A stretch of DNA of 64,000 bases from Pseudomonadota bacterium (GTDB lineage: Bacteria > Pseudomonadota > Alphaproteobacteria > Rhizobiales > Xanthobacteraceae), in contig JAEWHP010000009.1 in NCBI GenBank assembly GCA_023387735.1, forward strand, positions 43,108 to 107,107, given 5' to 3'. Under the pieces are notes generated by a model. That model did no database searches. It saw nothing but the letters and a program-made list of their open reading frames with translations, and was not told where the DNA came from. Each line of letters opens with the position of its first letter. Within the stretch, counting starts at the first letter, position 1. This document shows, in pieces, positions 20,425 through 28,649 of the stretch. The translations under genes and the position numbers were made by a program.

Positions 20425-20514
20425 GGAGAGATGGCCGAGTGGCTTAAGGCGCACGCTTGGAAAGCGTGTGTGCGGGAAACCGTACCGTGGGTTCGAATCC
20501 CACTCTCTCCGCCA
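20425..20514 (+). tRNA. tRNA-Ser(GGA)
   Basis: A 90-base class II tRNA. The acceptor stem is GGAGAGA / TCTCTCC, the anticodon stem-loop CACGC-TTGGAAA-GCGTG gives anticodon GGA, a long variable arm follows, and the T arm is GTGGG-TTCGAAT-CCCAC. CCA is encoded. Its last 14 bases are repeated at 30810-30823, which marks it as the integration site of the neighbouring element. Confidence 0.97.
20501..20514 (+). repeat. Attachment site, tRNA side (attL)
   Basis: CACTCTCTCCGCCA, the 3' end of tRNA-Ser including CCA, recurs exactly at 30810-30823. Tyrosine integrases commonly use the 3' end of a tRNA gene and restore it after insertion. Confidence 0.75.
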
Positions 20515-20578
20515 GATAGCGGCATACCTAGTTGATTTCTCTTATCTTATTCGCAGGACGCTTGTCCTGCCCACAATC

Positions 20579-21046
20579 TTACCCCCTGCAGGCTGGCCCG
20601 ATTTCTGTTCCGTGCTTGTGGATTTCCGGAGCCGCGACAAATGCTGGCCTCCGATAGAACGAGTATAACGCCACAATGCAATGCCTTGGGCGGCTTCGGT
20701 GCGTTTCATGGCCGCCGCCGATCTTTGCGCTGCATCGCCCCACTGTAACGCCCAATGCCGCGCGATATTCGACTGCCATACTCCGTGACAAATATCCTAC
20801 GGTCCTGCCGTCGATTTCGATCCGCACTGCGTTGGCGTCAAACTGATTACCCTCCTCTGGCGCGACGACCGCGCTGACCTTGAGGTCGTGCCCGTCGCCG
20901 CCATGCTTGCGGTACAGTGACTCGATGTCGGCTTGATACGACGCTTCGCCGACGACCGGCACGGTCCAACCGCGTCCGGGGGCAAGGACGTTCGCGGACC
21001 TCTTAGCGCGAAAAATATTCCATATGAAACCGAGTAAACCCATCAA
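20579..21046 (-). CDS. HIRAN-like domain protein
   Basis: A 155-residue protein. It starts with a short hydrophobic segment (MMGLLGFIWNIF), then a region with the pattern of HIRAN domains: APEEGNQFDANAVRIEIDG, then VGYLSRSMAVEY. HIRAN domains bind DNA ends or replication forks and occur fused to nucleases and helicases or alone in mobile elements. The last 50 residues after GVTVGRCSAKIGGG look less ordered, so the 3' end may be decayed or frameshifted. It ends 65 bases from the tRNA, the first cargo gene of the element. Confidence 0.6.
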   Translation of the reverse strand: MMGLLGFIWNIFRAKRSANVLAPGRGWTVPVVGEASYQADIESLYRKHGGDGHDLKVSAVVAPEEGNQFDANAVRIEIDGRTVGYLSRSMAVEYRAALGVTVGRCSAKIGGGHETHRSRPRHCIVALYSFYRRPAFVAAPEIHKHGTEIGPACRG

Positions 21047-21069
21047 GGAGCCTCAGGCTGGGCGACGGC

Positions 21070-21693
21070 TCAGACTTGAAGCGCGGTCATGTCCCCAACT
21101 TTGTATTTTCTAGGGAGGACCGCATTGGCCTCGAATTGCTCGGCGAAGGCAAGCGCACTTTGTACTGCCCATTTTGTGCCGCTATGGCTCGCCCATCTTC
21201 GAGGAAAAAGGCGCTCTGATGCTTGAAGGAAAACGCTGCCCTCAATCTTGCTATCGAGTTTCCTAGACATTCTTGCATGTTCGTCGGCTTCGTTCATCCA
21301 CTCAGGCTTGAAATGCGTGAGCGCATTTCGGAGATCGATAAGAACCTTGACGTCCTGATACGGTCGCGCACCTCGGTCGAATGCTGATTTACGCAATAGC
21401 AGAAGCGCAAACTCAAATTTCTCTAGGATGGGCTTTTGCTCGTAGGTCTCCCACAAATTGTGAAGCAGGTCGGGCGGATAATCTGGAAACAATGTCTCTC
21501 GATCGGAAAATAGCTCGTTCGCATAGGCTTCCAAACTGGCAACTGAAGCAAGCACACAGGCTGTCGCAAAATGAAAAATGGTCTCCCAAAAAGGTCCGAA
21601 CTCTTCTTCTCGATGTAGCTGCTCTAATTGGGAGACTTCTCGCGAAAATCGTGCGGCGGCCAACATATGCTGGACAGCAAGATTTACCTTCAT
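21070..21693 (-). CDS. Putative HEPN-domain protein
   Basis: A 207-residue, almost entirely helical protein. The motif LIDLRNALTHFKP (Arg122 and His127 from the chosen start) fits the Rx4-6H signature of HEPN ribonucleases, with the polar Asn right after Arg. Another helix, ACVLASVASLEAYANELF, resembles the first HEPN helix. HEPN proteins often cut RNA in toxin-antitoxin and phage defence systems, but many are inactive. The start at MKVNLAVQHM is uncertain; the frame stays open to 21882, but that extension looks non-coding. It is divergent from the Ntn hydrolase-like gene. No antitoxin nucleotidyltransferase is next to it. Confidence 0.55.
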   Translation of the reverse strand: MKVNLAVQHMLAAARFSREVSQLEQLHREEEFGPFWETIFHFATACVLASVASLEAYANELFSDRETLFPDYPPDLLHNLWETYEQKPILEKFEFALLLLRKSAFDRGARPYQDVKVLIDLRNALTHFKPEWMNEADEHARMSRKLDSKIEGSVFLQASERLFPRRWASHSGTKWAVQSALAFAEQFEANAVLPRKYKVGDMTALQV

Positions 21694-22039
21694 TTGGACT
21701 TGGACTGTCACGCTGACGCTGCCTTGAATGTTGGCTGTCGCGAATGTTGGCAATGCCCGCCTCCCACTGTCTTTAACCACCGCCGTAGAACAGCGGTCTC
21801 CGGGGGTAATCGCCACGATACCGAATCGACCAACCCAGAGTCGAGGCCGGTCCGCCCTGTGAATAGCGGGTGAAGCGCACATTGACGGCCTTTGCTACCC
21901 GAAATTGTGCCACCCTAAAGCCTTCCGATTCGTCGCAATGGAACGTCGGAGTGTCTTGGCAACCTGATTGGTTGGAAAGCTCGTTGACGGCAAGGTGACG
22001 TTCGTACTGATCCGACAGACAATAGAGCCGGAGAAGGAC

Positions 22040-23170
22040 ATGACGCTTGTTGCGCGTATTACATTAGGTGGAGCGCCATTTCTTATCGCAGACGCTCTTC
22101 TTTCAAGCGAGAATCTGGCCAACAGATACGAAACCGGACCAGAATGCCGATTGCCGTTCATTGGTGAGATAAACAGTCGGCTCGCGGCTACAGGGCACTC
22201 CTTCCGGGTCAGCTTGTGTCAAAAGCTTCACGTCTTTGAAGGTCGCCTTGCAGTGGGATGGTCCTCTAACGATGCGCTGCAAGCGGAACGGGCTCTGAAA
22301 GTTCTTCGAGATGTCGCCAAGAAGAACGATCTCACCTTCGATGATGTCAGAGAGGCACTGGATGCAATAGTCCCGGAGCAGATCAAGGACTTGAAGTTGA
22401 TTGGGCTCATATTGCGCGACGTGGATGGCAATCAGATAAGCGCGTCGGTCTTTAGTCATGATGCCGTTACCAAAGAGGTATCGGGGTTTGGAGAAGTTCG
22501 CGCCGCTGGAAGCGGCGTGAATACATTCATTGAGGTGCTCCGAAACGGCGAGACAACCGAGCCAACCGCAACGCCAGCAAACGATCCTTGGGTTGCGCTG
22601 GGCGTACTAGGCTCGCTGCTGAACCACGAACTCTCAACGGGCCAATCCATCGAAGAGCGTTGGGGTGGCGCTTATGAGGCGGTCAGCTACTCTCGCCAAA
22701 CCAGCCGACTGGAGAAGTTGGACAATGTCCTGCACACTTTTTGGTCGTGGCGCGATGGGAAATTAGAGTTCCAAACGCGATTTTATTTCGCGAAGTACTT
22801 CGGTGAATTGTTGGCACTACGGTCAGTGGAATATGAAATCGCTGAATGTAAATTAAACATGCGACCGCTATCCGACTACGTTACGTTGGTGCCCTCACAA
22901 CTCAGAGAACTTCGGTCGGAAGATAGAGAGAGTATCGGTCACGTTGAATTCTCTTTCGATTACATTTGCTGCCATGTGTGGATTCATGAGTCGGGACAAA
23001 AAAGTCCGAAGGGGGCGATCATCCTTGCCGGGCCAAAAGGTGGCGACTACGACGTCGAAGTATCTATTGCAGAAGACGGTTCACTATTACGCCTGACTAT
23101 ACCAAGCGGCACTCAAGAGAACGTTCTAGATGCCGTGAACCGGCAGGCTGAAACTGAGTTCGCCCGATAG
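22040..23170 (+). CDS. Putative proteasome/HslV-like Ntn hydrolase with C-terminal extension
   Basis: A 376-residue protein with no named family that I can assign. From the ATG at 22040 (GGAGAAGG just upstream) removal of Met leaves Thr1. Asp17 follows in PFLIADALLSS, then QKLHVFEGRLAVGWSS (Lys61) and AAGSGVNTFIEVL (GSG at 156-158). This order mirrors Thr1, Asp17, Lys33 with (S)KIH..., and the GSG loop of proteasome beta and HslV. The Lys is shifted by about 28 residues by an insertion. Residues 200-376 form a second region (RWGGAYEAVSY, KLDNVLHTFW) absent from proteasomes. A TTG at 21968 would add 24 residues and bury Thr1, so 22040 is preferred. Activity is unproven. Confidence 0.65.
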   Translation: MTLVARITLGGAPFLIADALLSSENLANRYETGPECRLPFIGEINSRLAATGHSFRVSLCQKLHVFEGRLAVGWSSNDALQAERALKVLRDVAKKNDLTFDDVREALDAIVPEQIKDLKLIGLILRDVDGNQISASVFSHDAVTKEVSGFGEVRAAGSGVNTFIEVLRNGETTEPTATPANDPWVALGVLGSLLNHELSTGQSIEERWGGAYEAVSYSRQTSRLEKLDNVLHTFWSWRDGKLEFQTRFYFAKYFGELLALRSVEYEIAECKLNMRPLSDYVTLVPSQLRELRSEDRESIGHVEFSFDYICCHVWIHESGQKSPKGAIILAGPKGGDYDVEVSIAEDGSLLRLTIPSGTQENVLDAVNRQAETEFAR

Positions 23171-23181
23171 AGGAATCGACA

Positions 23182-23682
23182 GTGACAACGCGCAGCATCG
23201 TGAAAGGCACTTTCCGGTTGTCGATAGTCGTTGCCGTTCTTGCGGCAATTTACGGTATTTATGAGCGGTTGGAGGCGTGGGGCAAGGCGCGGGAGGGCAA
23301 CCTCCAAATGCTGTTGACGCTGGAATGCGGCGCCAAGCTTTCGGAGACAACCCTCAAGTCCGCAGTCAATCAGTACGGCAACATTGATCTGGGCAAAGTC
23401 GGCTGCGCTGACAAGCCATTCATGGCGTCATTCGGTGAGATTGAACGAACGAGGACGGGTGCGATGAAGCGCGAACTGACCGGCAAAGAGTTTGATGTTG
23501 CCTACGCCAGTTCGTTTGCATTCAGCTACGCAATGATGGGCTTTGGTACTAATCAATCTAGCCGGTCTCGCATTGGTCGGAGCGCGGAGCGTGCTACGTT
23601 GGATTGCCGCAGGCTACAAATCGCAGACGTAACACCCAATATTGGCATTTGGCGCGGCAGTCTGGCACAGCAGGAGAGATAG
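23182..23682 (+). CDS. Membrane-anchored protein of unknown function, probable frameshift near 23548
   Basis: A GTG-started frame of 166 residues, 11 bases after the Ntn-like gene. Residues 10-28 (TFRLSIVVAVLAAIYGIYE) form a membrane anchor, followed by a soluble part with two Cys. After FAFSYAMMGFG the frame turns into Ser/Arg-rich sequence. Reading with one base fewer from 23549 gives LINLAGLALVGARSVLRWI, a convincing second membrane segment, and stops at 23632. One extra base near 23548 has probably broken the original C-terminus, unless it is a sequencing error. The family is not recognised. Confidence 0.55.
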   Translation: MTTRSIVKGTFRLSIVVAVLAAIYGIYERLEAWGKAREGNLQMLLTLECGAKLSETTLKSAVNQYGNIDLGKVGCADKPFMASFGEIERTRTGAMKRELTGKEFDVAYASSFAFSYAMMGFGTNQSSRSRIGRSAERATLDCRRLQIADVTPNIGIWRGSLAQQER

Positions 23683-23976
23683 ATGAACGCTCTTGAAAAG
23701 AATGTTGCTGTAGCGCGGGGCGAAGCTCTGGCCGCAAGTCTGTTGGCATCGGCGGCATTGCAGGCCGTGTTTATGTTTGTGCCACCACAAAACCGGCAAG
23801 AATTGTACTCTAGAATTACCGCATTTGTAGACGACACGCTAAACCGCAGCGGACCGGGCAACGGCGACGCGAATGACGAGGCCAATACCCTGATGCGGGA
23901 GACAGCTCGGTTTCAAGCTACCCAGCATCTGGATGCAATGGCGCGGATGTTCAAAAGTCCACCGGCGGAAAGATAA
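23683..23976 (+). CDS. Small helical protein of unknown function
   Basis: A 97-residue protein with GGAGAG before the ATG. It is helical, with an alanine-rich stretch (GEALAASLLASAALQAVFMF) and a polar C-terminal half. Spacing suggests co-transcription with the membrane-protein gene upstream. I see no known domain. If the upstream gene originally ended at 23632, the gap was 50 bases. Confidence 0.5.
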   Translation: MNALEKNVAVARGEALAASLLASAALQAVFMFVPPQNRQELYSRITAFVDDTLNRSGPGNGDANDEANTLMRETARFQATQHLDAMARMFKSPPAER

Positions 23977-24095
23977 CAATCGTCATCGGTGTGAGCGGAG
24001 GTTGCAGAGGATGCCTACCGACTATCGGGTCAATTCTGCCTTATGCATGGTGAGTGTTGGGCCAACTGAAATACTAGTGTAGGGAGGACTAACTT

Positions 24096-24296
24096 GTGGC
24101 TTGGAAAGTAACTCAAATTCAGCCGACCCAAATCCCAACCGGCGACGTGATGCCGGGCTTCAACCTTCAACAAGACCAGCACTCACCGTCTGTGACTTTC
24201 GTTTTTGAGAACGAGCAAAAAGCAAAAGAAGGTCAAGAATTGCTAACGCGTTTGCTCGATATGAGCGCAGCTATAGTTCACTTAGGCCGCCGGTAA
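24096..24296 (+). CDS. Small protein of unknown function
   Basis: A 66-residue frame starting with GTG at 24096 after GGGAGGAC. Sequence is mixed beta then helical (SVTFVFENEQKAKEGQELL), which looks like a folded mini-domain rather than chance translation. There is no membrane segment and no family I recognise. It stands between the 97-residue protein and the metallopeptidase-like gene, with gaps of 119 and 136 bases. Confidence 0.45.
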   Translation: MAWKVTQIQPTQIPTGDVMPGFNLQQDQHSPSVTFVFENEQKAKEGQELLTRLLDMSAAIVHLGRR

Positions 24297-24432
24297 GAGG
24301 AGTCGCGTTCAGCGTGCCCGAAAACAGCCCGGTCCACTAGCAGAGCGATTCGACTTAGTTGGTCGGTATTCGAAAGCAAACTGAAGTTTGCCGACTGCCG
24401 ACTTCGGTCAGCATGGTTGAATTTTTGGAGGG

Positions 24433-24966
24433 ATGGTGGGCGCTAGGGACACATTGACAATGTACGTCAAGAAAGCCGAACAGCGGTTTGGACCGCGCAC
24501 GCGCAAATTCCGTACCTTAAAAGTCCAAGGGAGGGATAACCAAACGCCCGAGACGGTTCCGGACGGAGACGGCGGCTGTTTGGTACACTACTATAGCAAG
24601 GCAAAGCATGACTCAGAGCGCCTTCGCTTTCAGATGTCGCATGAGGCGATTCACGTATTGCTCGGCTCACTGCAGCGAGAATGCAGGTATATCGAAGAAG
24701 GTCTCGCGGTGTGGTTCAGCTTAAGTGTTGCTGAAGATGCCTATGGCAAGAGGGCCGAGGCAGGGCTGCCAGTACTATTTGCAGATGCATTGAAGCTACT
24801 CCGCCAAGCGAAGCCGACTGATCAAAAAATTCAGGCTTTGAGAAAGCTGTCGCCCGACCTCGATGATCTGGAAGTGCAACATCTGATCGACGCGCTATCG
24901 ATTGACGAAGAGTTAGCAGTAAAACTTCACAGCCGCGTGCCGCCTGATATGAAGTTTCGAATCTGA
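24433..24966 (+). CDS. Putative zinc metallopeptidase (HExxH)
   Basis: A 177-residue protein with MSHEAIHVLLGS (His70, Glu71, His74) and, 14 residues on, RYIEEGLAVWFS with an acidic pair at 88-89. HExxH followed by a Glu within a helix is the gluzincin layout. It is too short for a full secreted peptidase and has no signal peptide, so it should act in the cytoplasm, as ImmA/IrrE-type or toxin-like zincins do. No HTH partner is adjacent. It is the last gene of the plus-strand cargo run. Confidence 0.55.
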   Translation: MVGARDTLTMYVKKAEQRFGPRTRKFRTLKVQGRDNQTPETVPDGDGGCLVHYYSKAKHDSERLRFQMSHEAIHVLLGSLQRECRYIEEGLAVWFSLSVAEDAYGKRAEAGLPVLFADALKLLRQAKPTDQKIQALRKLSPDLDDLEVQHLIDALSIDEELAVKLHSRVPPDMKFRI

Positions 24967-25020
24967 TATACACGGCAGACTCATCCCGACCAGCGGCGGC
25001 AGCCACCGGCAGCCACACGG

Positions 25021-25737
25021 CTATATCTGGCCAGCGCGACGTGCCTCACGCTCACTCGCCTCTGCTGCCGCGATCCGTTCCGAATCTGTCAGCGAGTTGA
25101 TGACATTAATCAGGGCCGATCCGGCATTCGTAAGATCGTCCATGGCACGATCCAGCCGAGCGGCCCTGTCTACCTCAAGCGGGAAGCGCCGCCGCTGCCA
25201 CGTGGCCCGAAGCATCTCCAATTCGGCCTTTGACAAGCCGCTGGCAACGCTAGGCGCGTTTAGGACGGCTGCCACCGTCACATCGTCTCCGGATTTCATA
25301 GCATCGCTGAGAGCCGCAGCCCGCGCCTTAGACGACGACAGGCGCAACAAGCCCGCCCGAGTATCCTGAGCAATGATAACGTCGGCATTATCCTTCGGCT
25401 TTGGAGGTGCCGTAATCTTTTCAAGGATAGCATCGCGTTCGGCCTTCGCCCTCGATACGGCGCTATCGATCCGTAGGGTGATGGCGAGCCTCTTTTTGTC
25501 GGCCATATCGCGTGCGCGTTTTTCGCGGGCCATCGGCATAGCCATTTGATCCGCCATTATCGCATTATGTGCGGACAGGATTCCCGCCCCGGTTTCCCGG
25601 CCATAAGCCGCAGCCGCCTTCAAGGCGTCCAATGCTGGATCGCTCATGCGCTCACCAGTGTTTGGGTCGCGTCCGTAATGCCGATCAATAGTATCTTCAT
25701 GCATAGCGAGGGGGAGAGATTTCATTGCCTTGCTCAT
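25021..25737 (-). CDS. Helical protein downstream of terminase, unknown function
   Basis: A 238-residue, charged, alanine-rich and largely helical protein. The ATG at 25737 follows GAAGGAGAT and overlaps the terminase gene by 41 bases; longer in-frame starts lie antisense to nothing useful and lack a ribosome site. It has likely coiled-coil stretches (KAERDAILEKI, LDRAMDDLTNAG). Its place in the phage operon suggests a packaging or head-assembly accessory, but no family is recognised. Confidence 0.65.
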   Translation of the reverse strand: MSKAMKSLPLAMHEDTIDRHYGRDPNTGERMSDPALDALKAAAAYGRETGAGILSAHNAIMADQMAMPMAREKRARDMADKKRLAITLRIDSAVSRAKAERDAILEKITAPPKPKDNADVIIAQDTRAGLLRLSSSKARAAALSDAMKSGDDVTVAAVLNAPSVASGLSKAELEMLRATWQRRRFPLEVDRAARLDRAMDDLTNAGSALINVINSLTDSERIAAAEASEREARRAGQI

Positions 25738-27211
25738 CGTAGTATCTCCTTCGCCATAGGCGTTGGTCGGACTTCTTGGGCTGCACTCTGATCTTACCAT
25801 CGGCGTCGATGGTGCCTGAAAATGATTCAAACTTCGGTTCGGCACATAACAAGCAGGCCCCCATCGCAGCATTCGCGATATCATCATGCGAGCGCGGAGC
25901 GTGGTCGATAGTGTCGCGCCCAGTACGGCCATGACGACGTTCGAGACCCACCAATTGATTGATGAGGCGCTCATTATCGAGAAGGCGAACGGTACGAGAA
26001 TTCAGCCTTGGCAAGGAATCTATGTAAATTTCGCTCTTTGAACGATCCGCCAATTCGTACTTGATGCCATATCGCCTCAGGGACTCAGTCGGATAATCAC
26101 CGCCGAATCTGTCTCCAGAAACTGAGCGGATGCCATAGGAACGAAGAACTTTCGCAAACTCCTCAGCAGTTGCGTCAGGGCTAAATGGAGGCCGAGCCTC
26201 CCGTATCGCATCCACGACCGCGATTTCACCTTCCATATGAGCAATACATAGCGTCATCGAGTCCGCCCCAGAACCTCCGGCGGGATCGCAGAAGCCGACA
26301 TAACGAAAGCGGGAAGGGGGCCGTTCGTGAACACCGGGTTCGATACAAGCTTCTACGGCTTCCCGAGAAATGAATGTTTCAATATCATCCCGAAATTCCG
26401 CAAGGTACTCAGCACGAGCCGACGCTGGATCGCGGACCATGGCGCGATCCACGATGCGTTGATCCAGCGACTGGTTAAATTGCCGAGAGGTGCCTTTGAC
26501 GACCAGAACGCCGGGATCGTTCTGTCCATAGAATTCCCGGTAGATGTCCCACAGAGCGCCGAGTTTCCGGTACGGACTACTTGCAATAAGGAGCGGCCCA
26601 TTCGTTGTTGCGAGGGTGGGCCGGACTGCGTTCAAAATCCAAGTATCTGGATTTGCACTTCCGCCGCCTTCGTCTGCAAAAAAGGCCGACTCATCTGCCA
26701 AGACGGCGACGCAGGTAACACCGCGCAACTGCCGAAAATTGGCCGCCCTGACTTCGATGTCAATGCCATTGGCCAAAGAAATGGTGTCAGCGGTGCGGTT
26801 GACGATCAAACGACAAAGTTCGGGGCTGTCCCGCAAGATTCCATCAGCGTATCCGAGAGCCACACGGGCTTGTTTCTGGTTCGGAGCTAGCAGCAGAACA
26901 ATACCGCGCTCGCCACTGCTCAGTGCGGCGCTGTGATCGCAGAGTGCGGCGATGAAAACGGCCATGGTGCTAAGCGCGCGGCTCTTGCCGCCGCGCCTGC
27001 CGACGATGGCAGCCATCTCTTCGACGGGCCGGGAAGGGCTGTCAGTGCGGCCCGTTAGCTTTCCGAATACCGCCAACTCTTCAGGCGAAAGTGTTTCTCC
27101 CATCGCGCTCATCAGCACGATACGCCACGCTTGCCATGAAGGGCCGGGCAAGGCCCGGCCCAAGACGCTATCGAGACTTAAAGCCTCACGAATAGAAATG
27201 ATGGGACGCAT
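25697..27211 (-). CDS. Phage terminase large subunit
   Basis: A 504-residue DNA-packaging motor protein. The ATPase part has Walker A GRRGGKSRA (residues 71-79), Walker B VAVLADESAFF (168-178) and a SSPYRKLG coupling motif. The C-terminal RNase H-like nuclease has Asp residues in FCDPAGGSGAD, SGDRFGGDY and SHDDIANA. Length is normal and nothing is visibly broken. The ATG at 27211 is preferred over an earlier in-frame start that overlaps the upstream gene by 40 bases. In hosts it would cut concatemeric DNA and drive it into a prohead, but no head genes are present here. Confidence 0.88.
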   Translation of the reverse strand: MRPIISIREALSLDSVLGRALPGPSWQAWRIVLMSAMGETLSPEELAVFGKLTGRTDSPSRPVEEMAAIVGRRGGKSRALSTMAVFIAALCDHSAALSSGERGIVLLLAPNQKQARVALGYADGILRDSPELCRLIVNRTADTISLANGIDIEVRAANFRQLRGVTCVAVLADESAFFADEGGGSANPDTWILNAVRPTLATTNGPLLIASSPYRKLGALWDIYREFYGQNDPGVLVVKGTSRQFNQSLDQRIVDRAMVRDPASARAEYLAEFRDDIETFISREAVEACIEPGVHERPPSRFRYVGFCDPAGGSGADSMTLCIAHMEGEIAVVDAIREARPPFSPDATAEEFAKVLRSYGIRSVSGDRFGGDYPTESLRRYGIKYELADRSKSEIYIDSLPRLNSRTVRLLDNERLINQLVGLERRHGRTGRDTIDHAPRSHDDIANAAMGACLLCAEPKFESFSGTIDADGKIRVQPKKSDQRLWRRRYYDEQGNEISPPRYA

Positions 27212-27215
27212 TCCC

Positions 27216-27572
27216 TCAGGGCTCCACGGACGGGCTGAGAGCCGCCAGACGTTCACGCAGGCTCAGAGACCGCTTCTGTGTCTTAACGTCTCCAAGGCGC
27301 TGCAAAGCCCTTTGAGCGGCATTCTCGATTCTGACGACCGTCGAGAAATCATCGGACTCCATACGAAGCAACCGTGCCCTCGCTTCTGCGGCCAAAACCA
27401 TGAGTTCAGCTGCCCGATTGATCCGCGCCATATCAATCGGGGAGATTGCCTTATCTTCCATGTCGCGCAGTATGGCGGCACTGGCGTGCGTGAGCGCACG
27501 CCCAAGCCGGGTACGCCGATCAACTCGACGCATCCCTAAAATATCGACGGGGTACTCGCCGCTAGATGCCAT
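27216..27572 (-). CDS. Terminase small subunit-like protein
   Basis: A 118-residue helical, basic protein immediately upstream of the terminase large subunit (four bases before the chosen start). The size, position and helix-rich sequence (HASAAILRDMEDKAIS, RINRAAELMVLAAEARARLL) fit a TerS-type DNA-recognition subunit, but no clear HTH is visible, so the call rests on context. Its start is 203 bases from the divergent secreted-protein gene, where the operon promoter should be. Confidence 0.5.
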   Translation of the reverse strand: MASSGEYPVDILGMRRVDRRTRLGRALTHASAAILRDMEDKAISPIDMARINRAAELMVLAAEARARLLRMESDDFSTVVRIENAAQRALQRLGDVKTQKRSLSLRERLAALSPSVEP

Positions 27573-27775
27573 GTATCCGGCCTGTTAAGTCGCTAATTCT
27601 GTGGAACCGATTGTGGGTTAGAGAAGTCGCCTCCGAGAATACGCTGTATTTGCAGGCTGAAAACGCGAGTGCAAGGCGGAGCGTGGCTCCGCCTGTCCAG
27701 TCCGGACGATTTCGGATACACTGAAGAAAAATATTTTTTGTCTGCGCGTTGGTTCGGCGGCCTTGGGGAGCGAGG

Positions 27776-28138
27776 ATGTTACGCAAAGCGGTATTAAGCA
27801 TTCTGATTCTGTCATCCCCTGCCCAGGCAGCGGACGATGTTTTGGTGCGTCATCTGGATACGGTGCTGAACTTCGTTGCCATATCTTCGGCGACTTGTGT
27901 GCAACGCTACGAAGACGGATTGAGTGCTACGGCCCGAGCAAAGCTCAATTTCTCTGAGGGAGAAATAGCAGCGTACTGTGCTTGCTCAACGAAACGTCTA
28001 ATACGCGAAATGGGTTCGGACGATTTTCAATCGCTAGCCGCAGGAAACGATTTACCAGCGAAGTTTGCTCCAAAGCTTAAGCAAGCTCATTTTGATTGCG
28101 CGAAGACGGTATGGGAAGCGAGGCAACGCGGAAAATAG
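27776..28138 (+). CDS. Secreted cysteine-containing protein, unknown function
   Basis: A 120-residue protein with a signal peptide (MLRKAVLSILILSSPAQAAD). The mature part has Cys residues in SATCVQRY, AYCACSTKR and FDCAKTV, suggesting two disulfides. GAGCGAGG precedes the ATG. It resembles small periplasmic proteins of rhizobia but I cannot name a family. It is divergent from the terminase operon and the only evident exported protein of the element. Confidence 0.6.
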   Translation: MLRKAVLSILILSSPAQAADDVLVRHLDTVLNFVAISSATCVQRYEDGLSATARAKLNFSEGEIAAYCACSTKRLIREMGSDDFQSLAAGNDLPAKFAPKLKQAHFDCAKTVWEARQRGK

Positions 28139-28649
28139 TCGGCCCGCAAGTTGAATCCACCCTCTTCTGTCGCTCTATCTTCGGACATAACTCTATCTCC
28201 GTAGCCCTCCCTCCCGTGAAAGGCTCATGCCTAACGGAGGAAAAACGGTCTAGGGCCACAAATTCCAACCACTTTATCCGGGCGCACCTTACGGGTGCCA
28301 GTCGGCCCTCCAAATGGGGATCGGATCCATTTTGAAACGGGGTATGCCTTTAGCCTCGGTTTATCGCTCGCGCATTGTGATCTTCGAGCGGGTCTGGAGA
28401 TTTCGGCATGCGCCTTCGTTGTGCGTTCCGCCGAATAGAGAGACCGTGGTATTGCCTCGATTAAGCGTTGGAGACGTCGCTTCGGTCATCATTATCGGAC
28501 CCAATGGGTTTACCGGCGACGGGGGCATGGCCGACTCTCGACCCGTCACTATCTCACACACCTGATCCGAACATGCTATGTGAAGCGGGAGCCTCCGTGC
28601 GGACCTTCACAACGTAATGACCGAATACAGTGTGGTGAACGGGAAGGTC
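28139..28649. other. Gap without a convincing gene
   Basis: About 510 bases between the secreted protein and the AlpA-like gene. Short frames are present but none has a ribosome site with plausible protein sequence. A small hairpin (GCACCTTACGGGTGC) is visible near 28285. It may hold the element's replication or control region. Confidence 0.4.

Noticed and set aside
21968..22039. TTG start that extends the Ntn-like protein by 24 residues
   Set aside because: No clear ribosome site, and it would hide the Thr that aligns with the catalytic Thr1; the ATG at 22040 has GGAGAAGG.
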